57,759 nt of DNA from Chitinophaga pinensis (GCA_945865645.1 CAMBEI010000011.1:1-57759), one strand, 5' to 3'. Shown: positions 16,753 through 26,582, counted from the first letter of the stretch. Numbers and translations are program-made. The notes: a model not told the origin generated them from the letters alone.

Positions 16753-18543
16753 TTAATCATTAAGTTTGAGCACGGCTAAAAATGCCTCCTGTGGCACTTC
16801 CACATTCCCAATTTGCTTCATCCGCTTTTTACCTTCTTTCTGTTTTTCTAATAATTTTCTTTTGCGACTAATATCGCCACCATAACATTTGGCAGTTACA
16901 TCCTTACGCATGGCACTAATATTTTCGCGGGCGACAACCTTGGCACCAATAGCAGCTTGTATCGCAATTTGAAACTGTTGCTTAGGTAATAACTCTTTTA
17001 ATTTTTCGCAAAGTTTACGACCAAATTCATGTGCACGCCCCCTATGTATCAAAGCACTTAATGCATCAACTTTTTCACCATTTAATAAAATATCCATTTT
17101 TACAATATCACTTGCACGATATTCTAAAGGATGATAATCAAAGGAAGCATAACCTCGAGTCATACTTTTTAACTTATCGTAAAAGTCAAAAACAATTTCA
17201 GTTAAGGGAATTTCAAAACTAAGTTCTACTCTGGTAGGCGTTAAATAATGCTGGCTAGTAAGAATCCCCCGTTTAGTAATACACAGTGTCATGATATTAC
17301 CAATATATTCTGGCTTAGTAATAATCTGCGCCCTTATAAAAGGTTCATCAATATGATCAATCCTTGTAGGATCAGGCATTTCAGTAGGATTATTAATTTT
17401 TATAACCTCCCCCCTAACTGTAGTGGCAATAAAACTAACATTGGGTACAGTTGTAATAACCATTTGGTTATACTCTCTTTCTAAACGCTCCTGAATAATC
17501 TCCATATGAAGCATCCCTAAAAATCCGCAGCGAAAGCCAAAGCCCAGTGCCTGACTAGTTTCCAACTCAAATGTAAGCGATGCATCATTCAATTGTAATT
17601 TATCCATACAATCACGTAGCTCTTCAAATGCATCGGTCTCTACTGGAAAAATACCTGCAAAAACCATCGGTTTTACATCTTCAAAACCCTGAATGGCTTC
17701 GGTAGAACCATTAATTGTGGTGGTGATTGTATCGCCCACTTTCACTTCTTTGGCATTTTTTATACCAGTAATAATATATCCTACATCGCCTGCTGCCACT
17801 TCGGGTCGTGCAGCCATCCCAAATTTTAAAATACCTACTTCATCGGCGCCATATTCAAGACCAGTATTACTGAATTTTATCTTATCGTTCTTTTTAAGGG
17901 TACCATTAAACACCCGATAATAAACAATAATACCCCTAAAGCTATTGTAAACGCTGTCAAATATCAGTGCCTGCAACGGCCTATTGGGATCGCCCTTTGG
18001 AGCAGGAATACGATCAATGATGGCTGTTAATATCTCCTCAATACCAATACCACTTTTACCACTCGCTAATAAAATATCTTCAGGCTTGCACCCAATCAAT
18101 TCCACAATTTGATCGGTTACTTCCGGTATCATAGCGCCGTCCATATCAATCTTATTGATGACCGGAATTATCTCAAGATTATTTTCAATTGCAAGGTATA
18201 AGTTACTGATTGTCTGCGCTTGAATACCCTGACTAGCATCTACCAAAAGCAGCGCTCCCTCACAGGCAGCAAGTGCTCTACTTACTTCATAACTAAAATC
18301 AACATGACCTGGTGTATCAATCAGATTAAGCACATATTCTGTGTTTTTCCATTTGTAATTTATCTGTATAGCATGGCTTTTAATAGTAATGCCCTTTTCT
18401 CTTTCCAAATCCATATCATCTAGCACCTGTGCCTGCATATCACGTTCGCCAATAGTATGGGTAAATTCCAACAACCGATCGGCAAGGGTACTTTTGCCGT
18501 GGTCTATATGCGCAATGATGCAAAAATTTCTGATATTCTTCAT
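16753..18543 (-). CDS. lepA: Elongation factor 4 (LepA)
   Basis: This ribosome-associated translational GTPase affects elongation and 30S biogenesis. It has 596 residues, the standard length. The G1 loop AHIDHGKST is at 11-19, G3 is DTPGHVDF, and G4 is NKID. The EF-G-like domains and the LepA-specific C-terminal domain follow, ending [14 protein letters not shown], which is typical. A TAnnTTTG element lies 28 bp upstream. It is transcribed alone. Confidence 0.98.
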   Translation of the reverse strand: MKNIRNFCIIAHIDHGKSTLADRLLEFTHTIGERDMQAQVLDDMDLEREKGITIKSHAIQINYKWKNTEYVLNLIDTPGHVDFSYEVSRALAACEGALLLVDASQGIQAQTISNLYLAIENNLEIIPVINKIDMDGAMIPEVTDQIVELIGCKPEDILLASGKSGIGIEEILTAIIDRIPAPKGDPNRPLQALIFDSVYNSFRGIIVYYRVFNGTLKKNDKIKFSNTGLEYGADEVGILKFGMAARPEVAAGDVGYIITGIKNAKEVKVGDTITTTINGSTEAIQGFEDVKPMVFAGIFPVETDAFEELRDCMDKLQLNDASLTFELETSQALGFGFRCGFLGMLHMEIIQERLEREYNQMVITTVPNVSFIATTVRGEVIKINNPTEMPDPTRIDHIDEPFIRAQIITKPEYIGNIMTLCITKRGILTSQHYLTPTRVELSFEIPLTEIVFDFYDKLKSMTRGYASFDYHPLEYRASDIVKMDILLNGEKVDALSALIHRGRAHEFGRKLCEKLKELLPKQQFQIAIQAAIGAKVVARENISAMRKDVTAKCYGGDISRKRKLLEKQKEGKKRMKQIGNVEVPQEAFLAVLKLND

Positions 18544-18571
18544 GTACTATCTATCCCCTTTTTAAGAGGTG

Positions 18572-18579
18572 CAAAAATA
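18572..18579 (-). promoter_or_regulatory. lepA promoter -7 element
   Basis: TATTTTTG on the minus strand matches TAnnTTTG, 28 bp before the lepA ATG. TTC lies 19 bp further upstream, close to the TTG expected at -33. Confidence 0.5.
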
Positions 18580-18688
18580 GTTTAAAATGATGGATTTTGA
18601 ACAGAGTTTAAAACACAGATTTTATAGTTTGTAAAAATCGGAATAAATCCTGTATTTACATCCGTAAATACAAATAAGCATAGTAAAT

Positions 18689-19372
18689 TTAATAACTCTT
18701 TAAATAGTATTTTATTCCGTTTATATTAATTAATGTAGATCCGGTTTTAAGACTAGAACTATATTGTTCAAAAGATGAATAGTACGCAAATGCAAAGCGA
18801 TCGATACTTTTTATTTTTCCCCGAAAGGCCTTATCTTCAAATGAATTATAATAAATAAGTGTTGTTGATCCAAAATTTTTCAACTTACCACGCAGGTCTA
18901 CATTTTCATAAGAAGCATACCAAACAATCATCTTACGACCTATCGTTTTAATAAGTCCGCGATAAGCTGCATCTTCATAAGTTAAATAATAATCGAAATT
19001 GATAGCCCCAATAGATTTAAGTTTCCCTTTTAGTGCTTCATTTTCATAAGAGGCATAATAAGTTAAAAGGGTTTTTCCTATGTACTTAATTTTACCACGT
19101 AAGGACTCATCATCATTTTGTGAATAATATTCAATCCTGCCAACATAAGGGAGTAAATCGCCATTATAATTTTCTTGGTAGCCAATAAATCTATCAAAAC
19201 CCCATTTACTAATATTACCATCCTTTGATAAATAAATCTGAACTTGTTCATCCAAACCAAAAGCAAATACATCTAACTGACCATTACCTGAAATAGCAAC
19301 TTTAGAAATCTGCTGACTAAACACCAAATTAAAAAGCAATAGCGTAACTATAACAAAAATGAATTTTTTCAT
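18689..19372 (-). CDS. Secreted protein with five 23-residue repeats
   Basis: The 227-residue product has a signal peptide (hydrophobic core ending LVFSQQ). From about residue 83 to 205 the sequence is built from 23-residue units with the pattern YY-x-S-[YF]-E-x-x-x-[LF]-[RK]-G-K-[IL]-K-x-[IF]-G, for example YYASYENEALKGKLKSIG, YYLTYEDAAYRGLIKTIG and YYNSFEDKAFRGKIKSID. The unit length equals that of MORN repeats but the Gly pattern differs. I know no function. An extended beta-strand ladder outside the cytoplasm is likely. Confidence 0.8.
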   Translation of the reverse strand: MKKFIFVIVTLLLFNLVFSQQISKVAISGNGQLDVFAFGLDEQVQIYLSKDGNISKWGFDRFIGYQENYNGDLLPYVGRIEYYSQNDDESLRGKIKYIGKTLLTYYASYENEALKGKLKSIGAINFDYYLTYEDAAYRGLIKTIGRKMIVWYASYENVDLRGKLKNFGSTTLIYYNSFEDKAFRGKIKSIDRFAFAYYSSFEQYSSSLKTGSTLININGIKYYLKSY

Positions 19373-19517
19373 ATAAAAAATGATGTGGTTAATGAATCAT
19401 AAAGATACATTACATTTATTTGACTATAATATGGTAAACAATAATATGTAAAATTGAGTAAGAATTAGTTTTGAATGTCTATATTACTATTTTAAATTAT
19501 ATAATTAATCATTACTC

Positions 19518-20096
19518 ATGTATAAAATATTATTTTTTAGTGCACTGCTATTTTCTTGTAATCAAAAGACATTTAAAACTCCGCACATTATTATTGAAAC
19601 ACAGTTTGGTGATATAGAAGTTGAACTTTTTAGTGAACAGGCCCCAAAAACTGTAGGCACATTTTTATCTTATATTGAATCAGGATTTTATACAGGAACA
19701 TCTTTTTACCGAGTTTTAAAATCAGAAACATATGAAACAGATAACAATACAGGGATAATACAAGGGGGTTTGTGGCAAACAAATAGAAATAAAAAAAATG
19801 CCATCCCAGGTATTGTTCACGAAACAACGAAGCAAACAGGATTAACGCATCAGTCCGGTACTATTTCATTAGCGAGAACAAAACCAGGCACAGCCAACAC
19901 TGAATTTTTTATTTGTATTGGAGATCAAAGCCATCTAGATTTTGGAAGGCGTGGAACTGAAGATGGACAAGGATTTTCGGCTTTTGGGAAAGTATTTACA
20001 GGTATGAATATTGTAAGGAAAATACAGAATCAAAAAAATAACGAAGATACATTTTACACGCCCATTAAAATTTATAAAATACAAATTATTAAATAA
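19518..20096 (+). CDS. Cyclophilin-type peptidyl-prolyl isomerase, predicted lipoprotein
   Basis: This enzyme speeds cis-trans isomerisation of proline peptide bonds. It has 192 residues. A short signal ends in LFSC (Cys14), so a lipoprotein anchored in the periplasm is likely. The cyclophilin domain starts at HIIIETQFGDIEVELF and includes FYRVLK, IIQGG, SLARTKPGTANTEFFI and FSAFGKVFTGMNIV. The catalytic Arg lies in the FYRV segment. An insertion after FYRV (KSETYETDNNT) is longer than in compact forms. The final IYKIQIIK strand closes the barrel. It stands alone. Confidence 0.87.
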   Translation: MYKILFFSALLFSCNQKTFKTPHIIIETQFGDIEVELFSEQAPKTVGTFLSYIESGFYTGTSFYRVLKSETYETDNNTGIIQGGLWQTNRNKKNAIPGIVHETTKQTGLTHQSGTISLARTKPGTANTEFFICIGDQSHLDFGRRGTEDGQGFSAFGKVFTGMNIVRKIQNQKNNEDTFYTPIKIYKIQIIK

Positions 20097-20125
20097 TAAT
20101 TATCCCTCTAAAATTAATATTAAAT

Positions 20126-20373
20126 TTAATGATCAGATATTAACCCTATTGGTATAATAAGCTTCCATCTATTTTTAACCAAGGGTTTTAGTAAATCGGT
20201 ATCAAGTAAATGGGTAACCCAAAAAACTAAACTTAAAGGTATTGAATTTAAAATCTTTGTATCAAAATAAATTTCGGTATTAGTGCTCTTATTTTAAATT
20301 TGGGTAAATACGCTGGGAGAAGATTAATAAAAAAAATTTGTTTACCAGATGTTAATCTAACGCTTGATAATTT
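20126..20373 (-). pseudogene. Decayed coding frame, unidentified
   Basis: The gap 20097-20438 holds no intact gene, but on the minus strand two overlapping frames read like protein. One runs through SSVRLTSGKQIFFINLLPAY and LPKFKIRALIPK. After a frameshift near 20293 another reads NTEIYFDTKILNSIPL, then FWVTHLLDTDLLKPLV and ends at TAA 20126-20128. The hydrophobic and charged pattern is unlike random AT-rich sequence. I do not recognise the family. Confidence 0.35.
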
Positions 20374-20438
20374 ATTCGTTTATAAAAACAATATTCAAAT
20401 ACAAAAGAAGTTTAGTATTTTCGAACAAAATTACCTGT

Positions 20439-20765
20439 ATGAAGCTTTTTGTTGCTGGCTTACCTTATGACTTAGATGATGCCGAATTAATGGAGATATT
20501 TGAAAAATTTGGAGCCGTAGTATCCGCCCGTGTAGCTATGGATAAAGAAACAGGCAAAAGCAAAGGATTTGGCTTTGTAGAAATGCAAAATTCCGAAGAA
20601 GGTAAAGATGCAATCGAAAATTTAAAAGACATTTCTTTAGGTAAAAAACCTTTGATTGTTAAAGAAGCTGAAGAAAAATCTGGTCCACCAAGCGGTGGAG
20701 GATTTAGACCAGGAGGACAAAATAGATCTGGCTTTAATAATAATAATAGCAGACGGGGGTATTGA
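20439..20765 (+). CDS. RRM-type RNA-binding protein
   Basis: This is a short single-RRM protein of 108 residues, a class common in Bacteroidota and cyanobacteria and often linked to cold response. The ATG at 20439 is chosen because MKLFVAGLPYDLDD is the canonical start with RNP2 (LFVAGL). RNP1 is KGFGFVEM. After residue 80 the tail is Gly-, Asn- and Arg-rich, a flexible RNA-binding tail. It is followed by a strong terminator. A second RRM gene lies at 39850-40167 in this window. Confidence 0.92.
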   Translation: MKLFVAGLPYDLDDAELMEIFEKFGAVVSARVAMDKETGKSKGFGFVEMQNSEEGKDAIENLKDISLGKKPLIVKEAEEKSGPPSGGGFRPGGQNRSGFNNNNSRRGY

Positions 20766-20785
20766 TGAAATATTGATGAAAGAAC

Positions 20786-20818
20786 AAAAAAACAGCAGAT
20801 AAATTCTGCTGTTTTTTT
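20786..20818 (+). terminator. Terminator after RRM gene
   Basis: A 14-bp stem (ACAGCAGA/TCTGCTGT core extended by A7/T7) with a 5-nt loop and a T run lies 21 bp after the stop. This is a textbook intrinsic terminator and works on both strands. Confidence 0.85.
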
Positions 20819-20864
20819 GTTTCCATCAATTTAAATGGTAATTTTCTTGTCTCATTGTAATTTT

Positions 20865-21848
20865 ATGAAAATAGCTTTAACCGGCTCAACAGGTCATTTA
20901 GGAGCTACAATAATGCATGAGTTAACGAATCGAAATTATTCTGCTAAGGCATTATTTAGAGATGATTACAACCCAGCCTTCACTGATTTTCCCATTGAGT
21001 TTATAAAAGGCGACATTATGCATTCTGATGCAGTTAATAACCTACTTCGTGATTGCGATACCGTTATACATTGTGCGGCTCTAATATCAGTAAATGCAGA
21101 TCCAATAGGACTTGTTCATAAAACAAATGTAGATGGTACACAATTAGTGATTGACCATGCTTTAAAAGCAGGAATAAAAAGATTCATTCACATTAGTTCA
21201 ATTCATGCTTTTAAACAGCAACCTTCCTTAGAAGTTTTAGACGAACAGCGGCAACCAGTAAATGAAAGTGCATTTGCTTATGACCGATCTAAATTAGCAG
21301 GACAAAATATAGTTCTTGCTGCTAATGGTGAAAATATGCAAGTAATAGTGATTAATCCTACTGCTATAATTGGACCATACGATTATAAACCTTCCTTAAT
21401 GGGGAAAGTACTTATAGATTTGTATAAAGGTCGATTGCCCATTATTTTTAATGGCGGTTTCGACTTCTGTGATTGTAGAGATGTTGCAAATGCCATTATA
21501 AATGCAACCACAATTGGAAAACCAGGCGAAGTTTATCTGCTAGCGGGTAAATGGCATAGCTTAAAGCAACTTACTCAAATTCTATCAATAGTATCTACAA
21601 AAAAAATTAACCCCATAACATTATCTCACTTTGCTGCCAAACTTGGGATACCTATTGTTAAATTAATAGCCGCTATTAAAAAAAAAGAACCTCTTTATAC
21701 TCACGAAGCTTTAGAAGCATTATTTACAGGCAATAGATATATAAGTAGTGAAAAAGCTAAAAATACATTAAATTATACAACCCGTCCATTTGAAGAAACA
21801 ATGTTGGATACTATTCTTTGGTTTAAAAATAAAGGTTATCTTGATTAA
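20865..21848 (+). CDS. NAD-dependent epimerase/dehydratase (extended SDR)
   Basis: This 327-residue extended SDR uses NAD(P) to modify a sugar nucleotide, sterol or flavonoid-like substrate. The start at 20865 places the cofactor motif GSTGHLG (7-13) at the N-terminus. The catalytic YxxxK is YDRSK, with ISSIHAF as the Ser region. NPTAIIGPYDYKPS is a typical substrate-loop segment. It is followed 32 bp later by a 5-alpha-reductase-like membrane protein in the same direction, so a shared lipid or sterol-like substrate is possible but only inferred. Confidence 0.85.
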   Translation: MKIALTGSTGHLGATIMHELTNRNYSAKALFRDDYNPAFTDFPIEFIKGDIMHSDAVNNLLRDCDTVIHCAALISVNADPIGLVHKTNVDGTQLVIDHALKAGIKRFIHISSIHAFKQQPSLEVLDEQRQPVNESAFAYDRSKLAGQNIVLAANGENMQVIVINPTAIIGPYDYKPSLMGKVLIDLYKGRLPIIFNGGFDFCDCRDVANAIINATTIGKPGEVYLLAGKWHSLKQLTQILSIVSTKKINPITLSHFAAKLGIPIVKLIAAIKKKEPLYTHEALEALFTGNRYISSEKAKNTLNYTTRPFEETMLDTILWFKNKGYLD

Positions 21849-21880
21849 AATTATCAAACTAACTATTCAGCTTATCTGGT

Positions 21881-22642
21881 ATGCTTATATCGTTTTCTAC
21901 TTACCAAATTATTTTTTATATATGGATTGGTATAGCCATTTCTGTATTTTTTTTATTGCTTAAAATAGTTGCTCCATATGGGCGACACTCATCTACAAAA
22001 TGGGGCCCGCAGATTGATAACCATTATGGTTGGCTTATGATGGAACTTCCTGCTTTAGTAGCAATGATAATTTTCTTTTTTATAAATATACCAAAAGAAA
22101 ATTTAGCCATCCAATTAATGATCACTTTGTTTTGTCTCCATTACTTTAATCGCACTTTTGTTTTTCCTTTTAGATTACACACCCATGGAAAAAAAATGCC
22201 CTTAATAATTATGTTTTCTGGTATATTCTTTAACTTGGCAAATACCTTTTTACTTGGCTATTATTTTACCCACTTTGCCAATTATCAATTAAACTGGCTT
22301 ATAGATTTTAGATTTACCACAGGTGTTGCCTTATTTTTTTTAGGACTTTGGATAAACTGGAAATCGGATAATATTTTAATTAATCTACGCAAACCTGGCG
22401 AGACGGATTATAAAATTCCACAAGGATGGTTATTTACTTTTATTAGTTGCCCGAATTTATTGGGAGAAATAATTGAATGGGCCGGATTTGCCATCCTCTG
22501 CTGGAATATGCCCGCATTGGCTTTCTTTATTTGGTCGGCCGCCAACCTTACTCCTAGAGCCATATCTCATCATAAATGGTATAAAAAGAAGTTTGATAAC
22601 TATCCTGCAGAGAGAAAGGCAATTTTACCTCATGTGCTTTAA
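21881..22642 (+). CDS. 3-oxo-5-alpha-steroid 4-dehydrogenase-like membrane protein
   Basis: This 253-residue protein has about six transmembrane segments and matches the steroid 5-alpha-reductase C-terminal family, which reduces enone double bonds with NADPH in membranes. Family-like features include YGRHSSTKWGP near residue 31, HYFNRTFVFPFR in the middle and, near the C-terminus, NLLGEIIEWAGFAI with SHHKWYKKKFDNYP. Bacteria seldom make steroids, so the substrate may be another isoprenoid or enoyl lipid. The last 4 bp overlap the convergent GNAT gene. Confidence 0.82.
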   Translation: MLISFSTYQIIFYIWIGIAISVFFLLLKIVAPYGRHSSTKWGPQIDNHYGWLMMELPALVAMIIFFFINIPKENLAIQLMITLFCLHYFNRTFVFPFRLHTHGKKMPLIIMFSGIFFNLANTFLLGYYFTHFANYQLNWLIDFRFTTGVALFFLGLWINWKSDNILINLRKPGETDYKIPQGWLFTFISCPNLLGEIIEWAGFAILCWNMPALAFFIWSAANLTPRAISHHKWYKKKFDNYPAERKAILPHVL

Positions 22643-23175
22643 GCATTTAAAGCTTTCCATTCCTGTTCTAGAATTGACATTTCGACCATACTTAAAAATT
22701 CGCCATTATACAAAAGTATATCTCGCGAAACCCCTTCTATGTTAAAACCACTTTTAAGATAACAGTTTAAAGCTGCTTTATTATTTTCATAAACACCTAA
22801 CTCAATACGATGAAGACCTAAATCTTCAAAACCAATTTTTAAAACTGCTTTTGTCATTTGCTGACAAATTCCTTTTTGATGGTTTGCCGCATCCCCAACC
22901 AATACCCTACTAATTCTAGACGAACGATTCTTCCAACTTAATCCCCCTAAAGAAATATGTCCTATAACAGCACCCGTTTTATTTTCAATTGCCTTATAAA
23001 CAAACGCAGTTGAATTATTTAAAATATTGGTACCCTTTATATACCATTCCAAACTTTCATTTGTTAACGGAAATAGAAACAATGAGCCAGACCATTTTAT
23101 TAATAACTCTTCAGTATTTACCCAATTAATTAATTGTGTAAAATCGTTACGCTCAAAGGGTTTTAGAGTTATCAT
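22639..23175 (-). CDS. GNAT acetyltransferase (RimJ/RimL-like)
   Basis: This 178-residue protein belongs to the GNAT superfamily and transfers an acetyl group from acetyl-CoA to an amine. The fold begins with ITLKPFERNDFTQL. The CoA pyrophosphate loop is HQKGICQQM, and the late motif LHRIELGVYENNKAALNCYLKSGFN is the conserved RimJ/RimL type. Nothing indicates the acceptor; ribosomal protein N-termini or small amines are both possible. It starts 8 bp after the end of parC and reads the same way, so it may share its transcript. Confidence 0.87.
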   Translation of the reverse strand: MITLKPFERNDFTQLINWVNTEELLIKWSGSLFLFPLTNESLEWYIKGTNILNNSTAFVYKAIENKTGAVIGHISLGGLSWKNRSSRISRVLVGDAANHQKGICQQMTKAVLKIGFEDLGLHRIELGVYENNKAALNCYLKSGFNIEGVSRDILLYNGEFLSMVEMSILEQEWKALNA

Positions 23176-23183
23176 AAAAGAAA

Positions 23184-25703
23184 TTAATCAAACAATTCGG
23201 CCTGTGGATTTGAATTTACCTTTGGTTCCCATTGCATTTCAATAGTTTTATTAAAATCGACTAATTTATTTCCTAAAGCTTTCCATCCCATCACTTCTAC
23301 AAGTTTAGTGATTTTAATTTTAGCTTTCCTCAACTGCGCACCCTTGCCACTTTGTATGGCCAATACAGGCTCATCATCGGTAGTTGCCGCCTTCAAATAA
23401 TTACCTTCGCCTTCTTTAATGAAGAAAAATTTATTATGCAAAGTTGAAGTTTCAATAGTAAAACGTTTTACACTAAACTGCAATTTATCTTTATCGAAAT
23501 AAACTGCTGTAATTACTTTTGACAGTACAAATTTTTCTATAACTAGTAGTTTTTCAGGATCAAAACGCTGGGTTAATTCCTGGTCGGTAATTTCGTAATT
23601 CCCATCATTATATATAACCAGCAACCTGTCTTCTGCATCAAATTTCCCCATGTATTCTCCTTTCTCATCGGTATTTAATCTGCCAAACTTATTATCAAAC
23701 CAAAGTTTTTTAGCATCTAAAGTAGAGTTCCCAGCTTCTTTAAACTTTATAGTTTTAATAGGATACTTAGTAACCTGATTTCCAATGCTAGACCTTCCTT
23801 TAATATCTTGTTCCTCAAAATAAAAATCAAATTCTTTAATTCTTGCACTACAATTAGGACTTAATATTATTTTTACAACTTCTGCTTCGCCATTAGCATT
23901 AGCTGTAAAATAATGCACCCTGCTTTTTTCTGTGCCTTTGGTTAAATCGTACTCTTTATCTCTAGTTACTCCTGTTACGTTAAAACGCTTTGCGTAACTC
24001 ACACCCGTTTTGCCATCAACATAAATCATATTATAAGTAGTCCGCTCATCAGTTTTCATAAAAACGGCCACATGAAGAATATCCTTTCCAATAAAAACTT
24101 TATCAGAAACTTTTACCACTTTCATAATACCGCCTTTTGTAAAAGCAATAATATCATCTAAGTCAGAAACTTCTGCTACTAATTCATCTTTCTTTAATCC
24201 TGTACCAATAAACCCATCTCCAAAATTAGCGTAAATTTTAATGTTTGCAATGGCTACCGACTTAGCTTCAATAGTATCAAATTGCTTTATTTCTGTTTTT
24301 CGCCCCCCCCCCTTGCCAAATTTCTTTAACAGATTTTCATAATACACAACAGCATAATCGGTAAGATTATCTAGATCGCACTTAACCGATTCGATGTCTT
24401 GTTCTAAATTATTTATCTGTTCATTTAATTCATCAATATCAAGTTTGTAAATACGTCGTACTGGCTTTTCAGTAAGTTTAATTATATCCTCACGAGTAAT
24501 ATCCCTTTTAAGCAATTTTTTAAAAGGTGTAAACGCTTTGTCTATTGCCTCTAGTACTTTGTCCCAGGTTTCATACTTTTTTTCTAATTCTTTATATATT
24601 TTTTCTTCAAAAAATATTTTTTCTAAAGAAGTATAATGCCATTTTTCGAGGAGTTCGGCTAGTTTTATTTCAAGCTCTTTTTGTAATAAATTTTTGGTAT
24701 TATCAGTTGCTGTCTTTAATAATTCTGAGACTTTTAAAAATTGAGGTTTATTCTGTACAATTACACAGGCATTAGGCGAAATACTAATTTCACAATCGGT
24801 AAATGCATATAAAGCATCAATAGTTATATCGGGCGAAATCCCCGCAGCCAACTCAATAATAATTTCTACAGCTGCCGCAGTATGGTCGGTAACTTTTTTT
24901 ATTTTTATTTTCCCTTGATCATTGGCCTTTACAATACTCTCCATCAACTGTGTTGTAGTAACGCCAAAAGGAACATTTTTTATGACCAAGGTTTTTTTAT
25001 CCTGCTCTTCAATTACGGCCCTGACCCTTACTTTGCCACCACGCACACCTTCATTATAATTGGAAGAATCCATTGTGCCACCAGTTTGAAAATCAGGCAA
25101 AATTTCAAACTTTTTTCCACGTAAATATTTTATAGAAGCTTCAATTAATTCGCAAAAATTATGTGGCAAAATTTTTGTCGCCAACCCAACCGCAATTCCC
25201 TCTGCTCCTTGCGCTAATAACAAAGGAAATTTCATTGGTAATGTTATCGGTTCATTTTTACGCCCATCATAACTTAAAGCCCAATCGGTTGTTTTTGCAT
25301 TAAAGGCTACCTCTAAAGAAAACTTGCTTAATCTAGCCTCAATATATCTTGCTGCTGCGGCATCATCACCAGTACGTACATCACCCCAATTGCCTTGCGT
25401 TTCAACAAGCAAATCTTTTTGTCCCATGTTTACCAATGCATCACCAATTGAAGCATCGCCATGTGGATGATACTGCATACTTTGCCCAATAATATTGGCT
25501 ACTTTATTAAATCTGCCATCATCCATTTCCTTCATAGCATGCAGAATCCTTCGCTGTACTGGCTTTAACCCATCTTCAATGGCAGGCACAGCTCTTTCTA
25601 ATATTACGTAACTGGCATAATTTAAAAACCAGGTTTTATACTGGCCCCCAATTCCAGTATCCGTGTGCTCGTATTCTTCTTTGATTTTTTTCGTACTCGC
25701 CAT
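23184..25703 (-). CDS. parC: DNA topoisomerase IV subunit A
   Basis: This is the strand-cleaving subunit of a type IIA topoisomerase, which unlinks daughter chromosomes. It has 839 residues. The cleavage domain contains QSMQYHPHGDAS, and AARYIE gives catalytic Tyr120. A coiled-coil region spans about 370-455 and the C-terminal DNA-wrapping region follows. Codons for KGGGR (around residue 464) consist of an uninterrupted G10 tract at 24303-24312, where slippage would cut off the C-terminal half. The partner parE lies upstream, separated by a DUF1835 gene. It could also be named gyrA-like; the pairing with parE supports ParC. Confidence 0.92.
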   Translation of the reverse strand: MASTKKIKEEYEHTDTGIGGQYKTWFLNYASYVILERAVPAIEDGLKPVQRRILHAMKEMDDGRFNKVANIIGQSMQYHPHGDASIGDALVNMGQKDLLVETQGNWGDVRTGDDAAAARYIEARLSKFSLEVAFNAKTTDWALSYDGRKNEPITLPMKFPLLLAQGAEGIAVGLATKILPHNFCELIEASIKYLRGKKFEILPDFQTGGTMDSSNYNEGVRGGKVRVRAVIEEQDKKTLVIKNVPFGVTTTQLMESIVKANDQGKIKIKKVTDHTAAAVEIIIELAAGISPDITIDALYAFTDCEISISPNACVIVQNKPQFLKVSELLKTATDNTKNLLQKELEIKLAELLEKWHYTSLEKIFFEEKIYKELEKKYETWDKVLEAIDKAFTPFKKLLKRDITREDIIKLTEKPVRRIYKLDIDELNEQINNLEQDIESVKCDLDNLTDYAVVYYENLLKKFGKGGGRKTEIKQFDTIEAKSVAIANIKIYANFGDGFIGTGLKKDELVAEVSDLDDIIAFTKGGIMKVVKVSDKVFIGKDILHVAVFMKTDERTTYNMIYVDGKTGVSYAKRFNVTGVTRDKEYDLTKGTEKSRVHYFTANANGEAEVVKIILSPNCSARIKEFDFYFEEQDIKGRSSIGNQVTKYPIKTIKFKEAGNSTLDAKKLWFDNKFGRLNTDEKGEYMGKFDAEDRLLVIYNDGNYEITDQELTQRFDPEKLLVIEKFVLSKVITAVYFDKDKLQFSVKRFTIETSTLHNKFFFIKEGEGNYLKAATTDDEPVLAIQSGKGAQLRKAKIKITKLVEVMGWKALGNKLVDFNKTIEMQWEPKVNSNPQAELFD

Positions 25704-25757
25704 ATATTATTTTTTCACACAGAAACACAAAACTTGTAAATTTACATTTTATCCGAT

Positions 25758-26573
25758 CTACATTTGTGACTTTGCATGCAACTTAATTTCAAAATCTTTC
25801 ATCTTTGCAACTACTCCCTGTACATCAAACATCCCCTGTGAAATCATACATTTTAAGCGCCATAATAAATACATTTCACCGGTGGTATTTTTTATTTTAG
25901 ATATATGTGTATGAATAATTTTTGATGCTTTTTGCCAATCAACAGTTATTATTTTTTTTAATTCCCCATCATAATAATTCTCTTCTTCTTGTATTAATTT
26001 TTTTTCCCCTTCTAATAAACGAACACCTTTGTTGAACTGGCAAAGCCTCATCCACTCATCTGGATCAATCTCAAATTCACTTGTTGTAATCTGCCTTTCT
26101 AATTTTTTTGCTTTTACAAACTCTTTAGCCGGTATTTCAAATAAGTTTTCGGGATAAAACAAATTTCCTTTATCATTTAAAAAAGGCAAATTATTTAGGT
26201 ACAAAATATAAATACGGCCCTGATAATCCTTAAGCTGGCTAACCAACCAATAATAACCGCTTAGATCATGTTTATTCTGTGCAGCCCATATCCAAATAAT
26301 TTCTTCGTGGTTATTTATTAGCCTTTCTTGTAAATGCTGAACTGTTTTTACATCTTCAAATTTATCGGCATCCCCGTCCCGATCACCACTAGCTAAAACA
26401 TCAAGCCACCATTGCTTACGTAATTCAATTCCTGCTTCGGTAAAAATATCTTTTATAGGCCCTACTGCATAATCGTCTTTTATCTGAACAATATCTGCGC
26501 GCAAAGTTTCATCTAACTCAAAACTTTTTTCTAATGCAACTATATCTGCCTCTTGAAATACGATGTGAATCAT
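25758..26573 (-). CDS. DUF1835 domain protein between parE and parC
   Basis: This 271-residue protein carries the DUF1835 signature at the N-terminus (IHIVFQEADIVALEKSF...DDYAVGPI) and further conserved WWLDVL and IWIWAAQNKHDLSGYYW segments, with a C-terminal part resembling DUF3658. Function is unknown. It is rich in acidic and aromatic residues and has no signal peptide, so it is cytoplasmic. It starts 9 bp after parE and ends 54 bp before parC, so all three are likely on one message. A role linked to topoisomerase IV is suggested only by this position. Confidence 0.8.
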   Translation of the reverse strand: MIHIVFQEADIVALEKSFELDETLRADIVQIKDDYAVGPIKDIFTEAGIELRKQWWLDVLASGDRDGDADKFEDVKTVQHLQERLINNHEEIIWIWAAQNKHDLSGYYWLVSQLKDYQGRIYILYLNNLPFLNDKGNLFYPENLFEIPAKEFVKAKKLERQITTSEFEIDPDEWMRLCQFNKGVRLLEGEKKLIQEEENYYDGELKKIITVDWQKASKIIHTHISKIKNTTGEMYLLWRLKCMISQGMFDVQGVVAKMKDFEIKLHAKSQM

Positions 26574-26582
26574 TGTAATATT

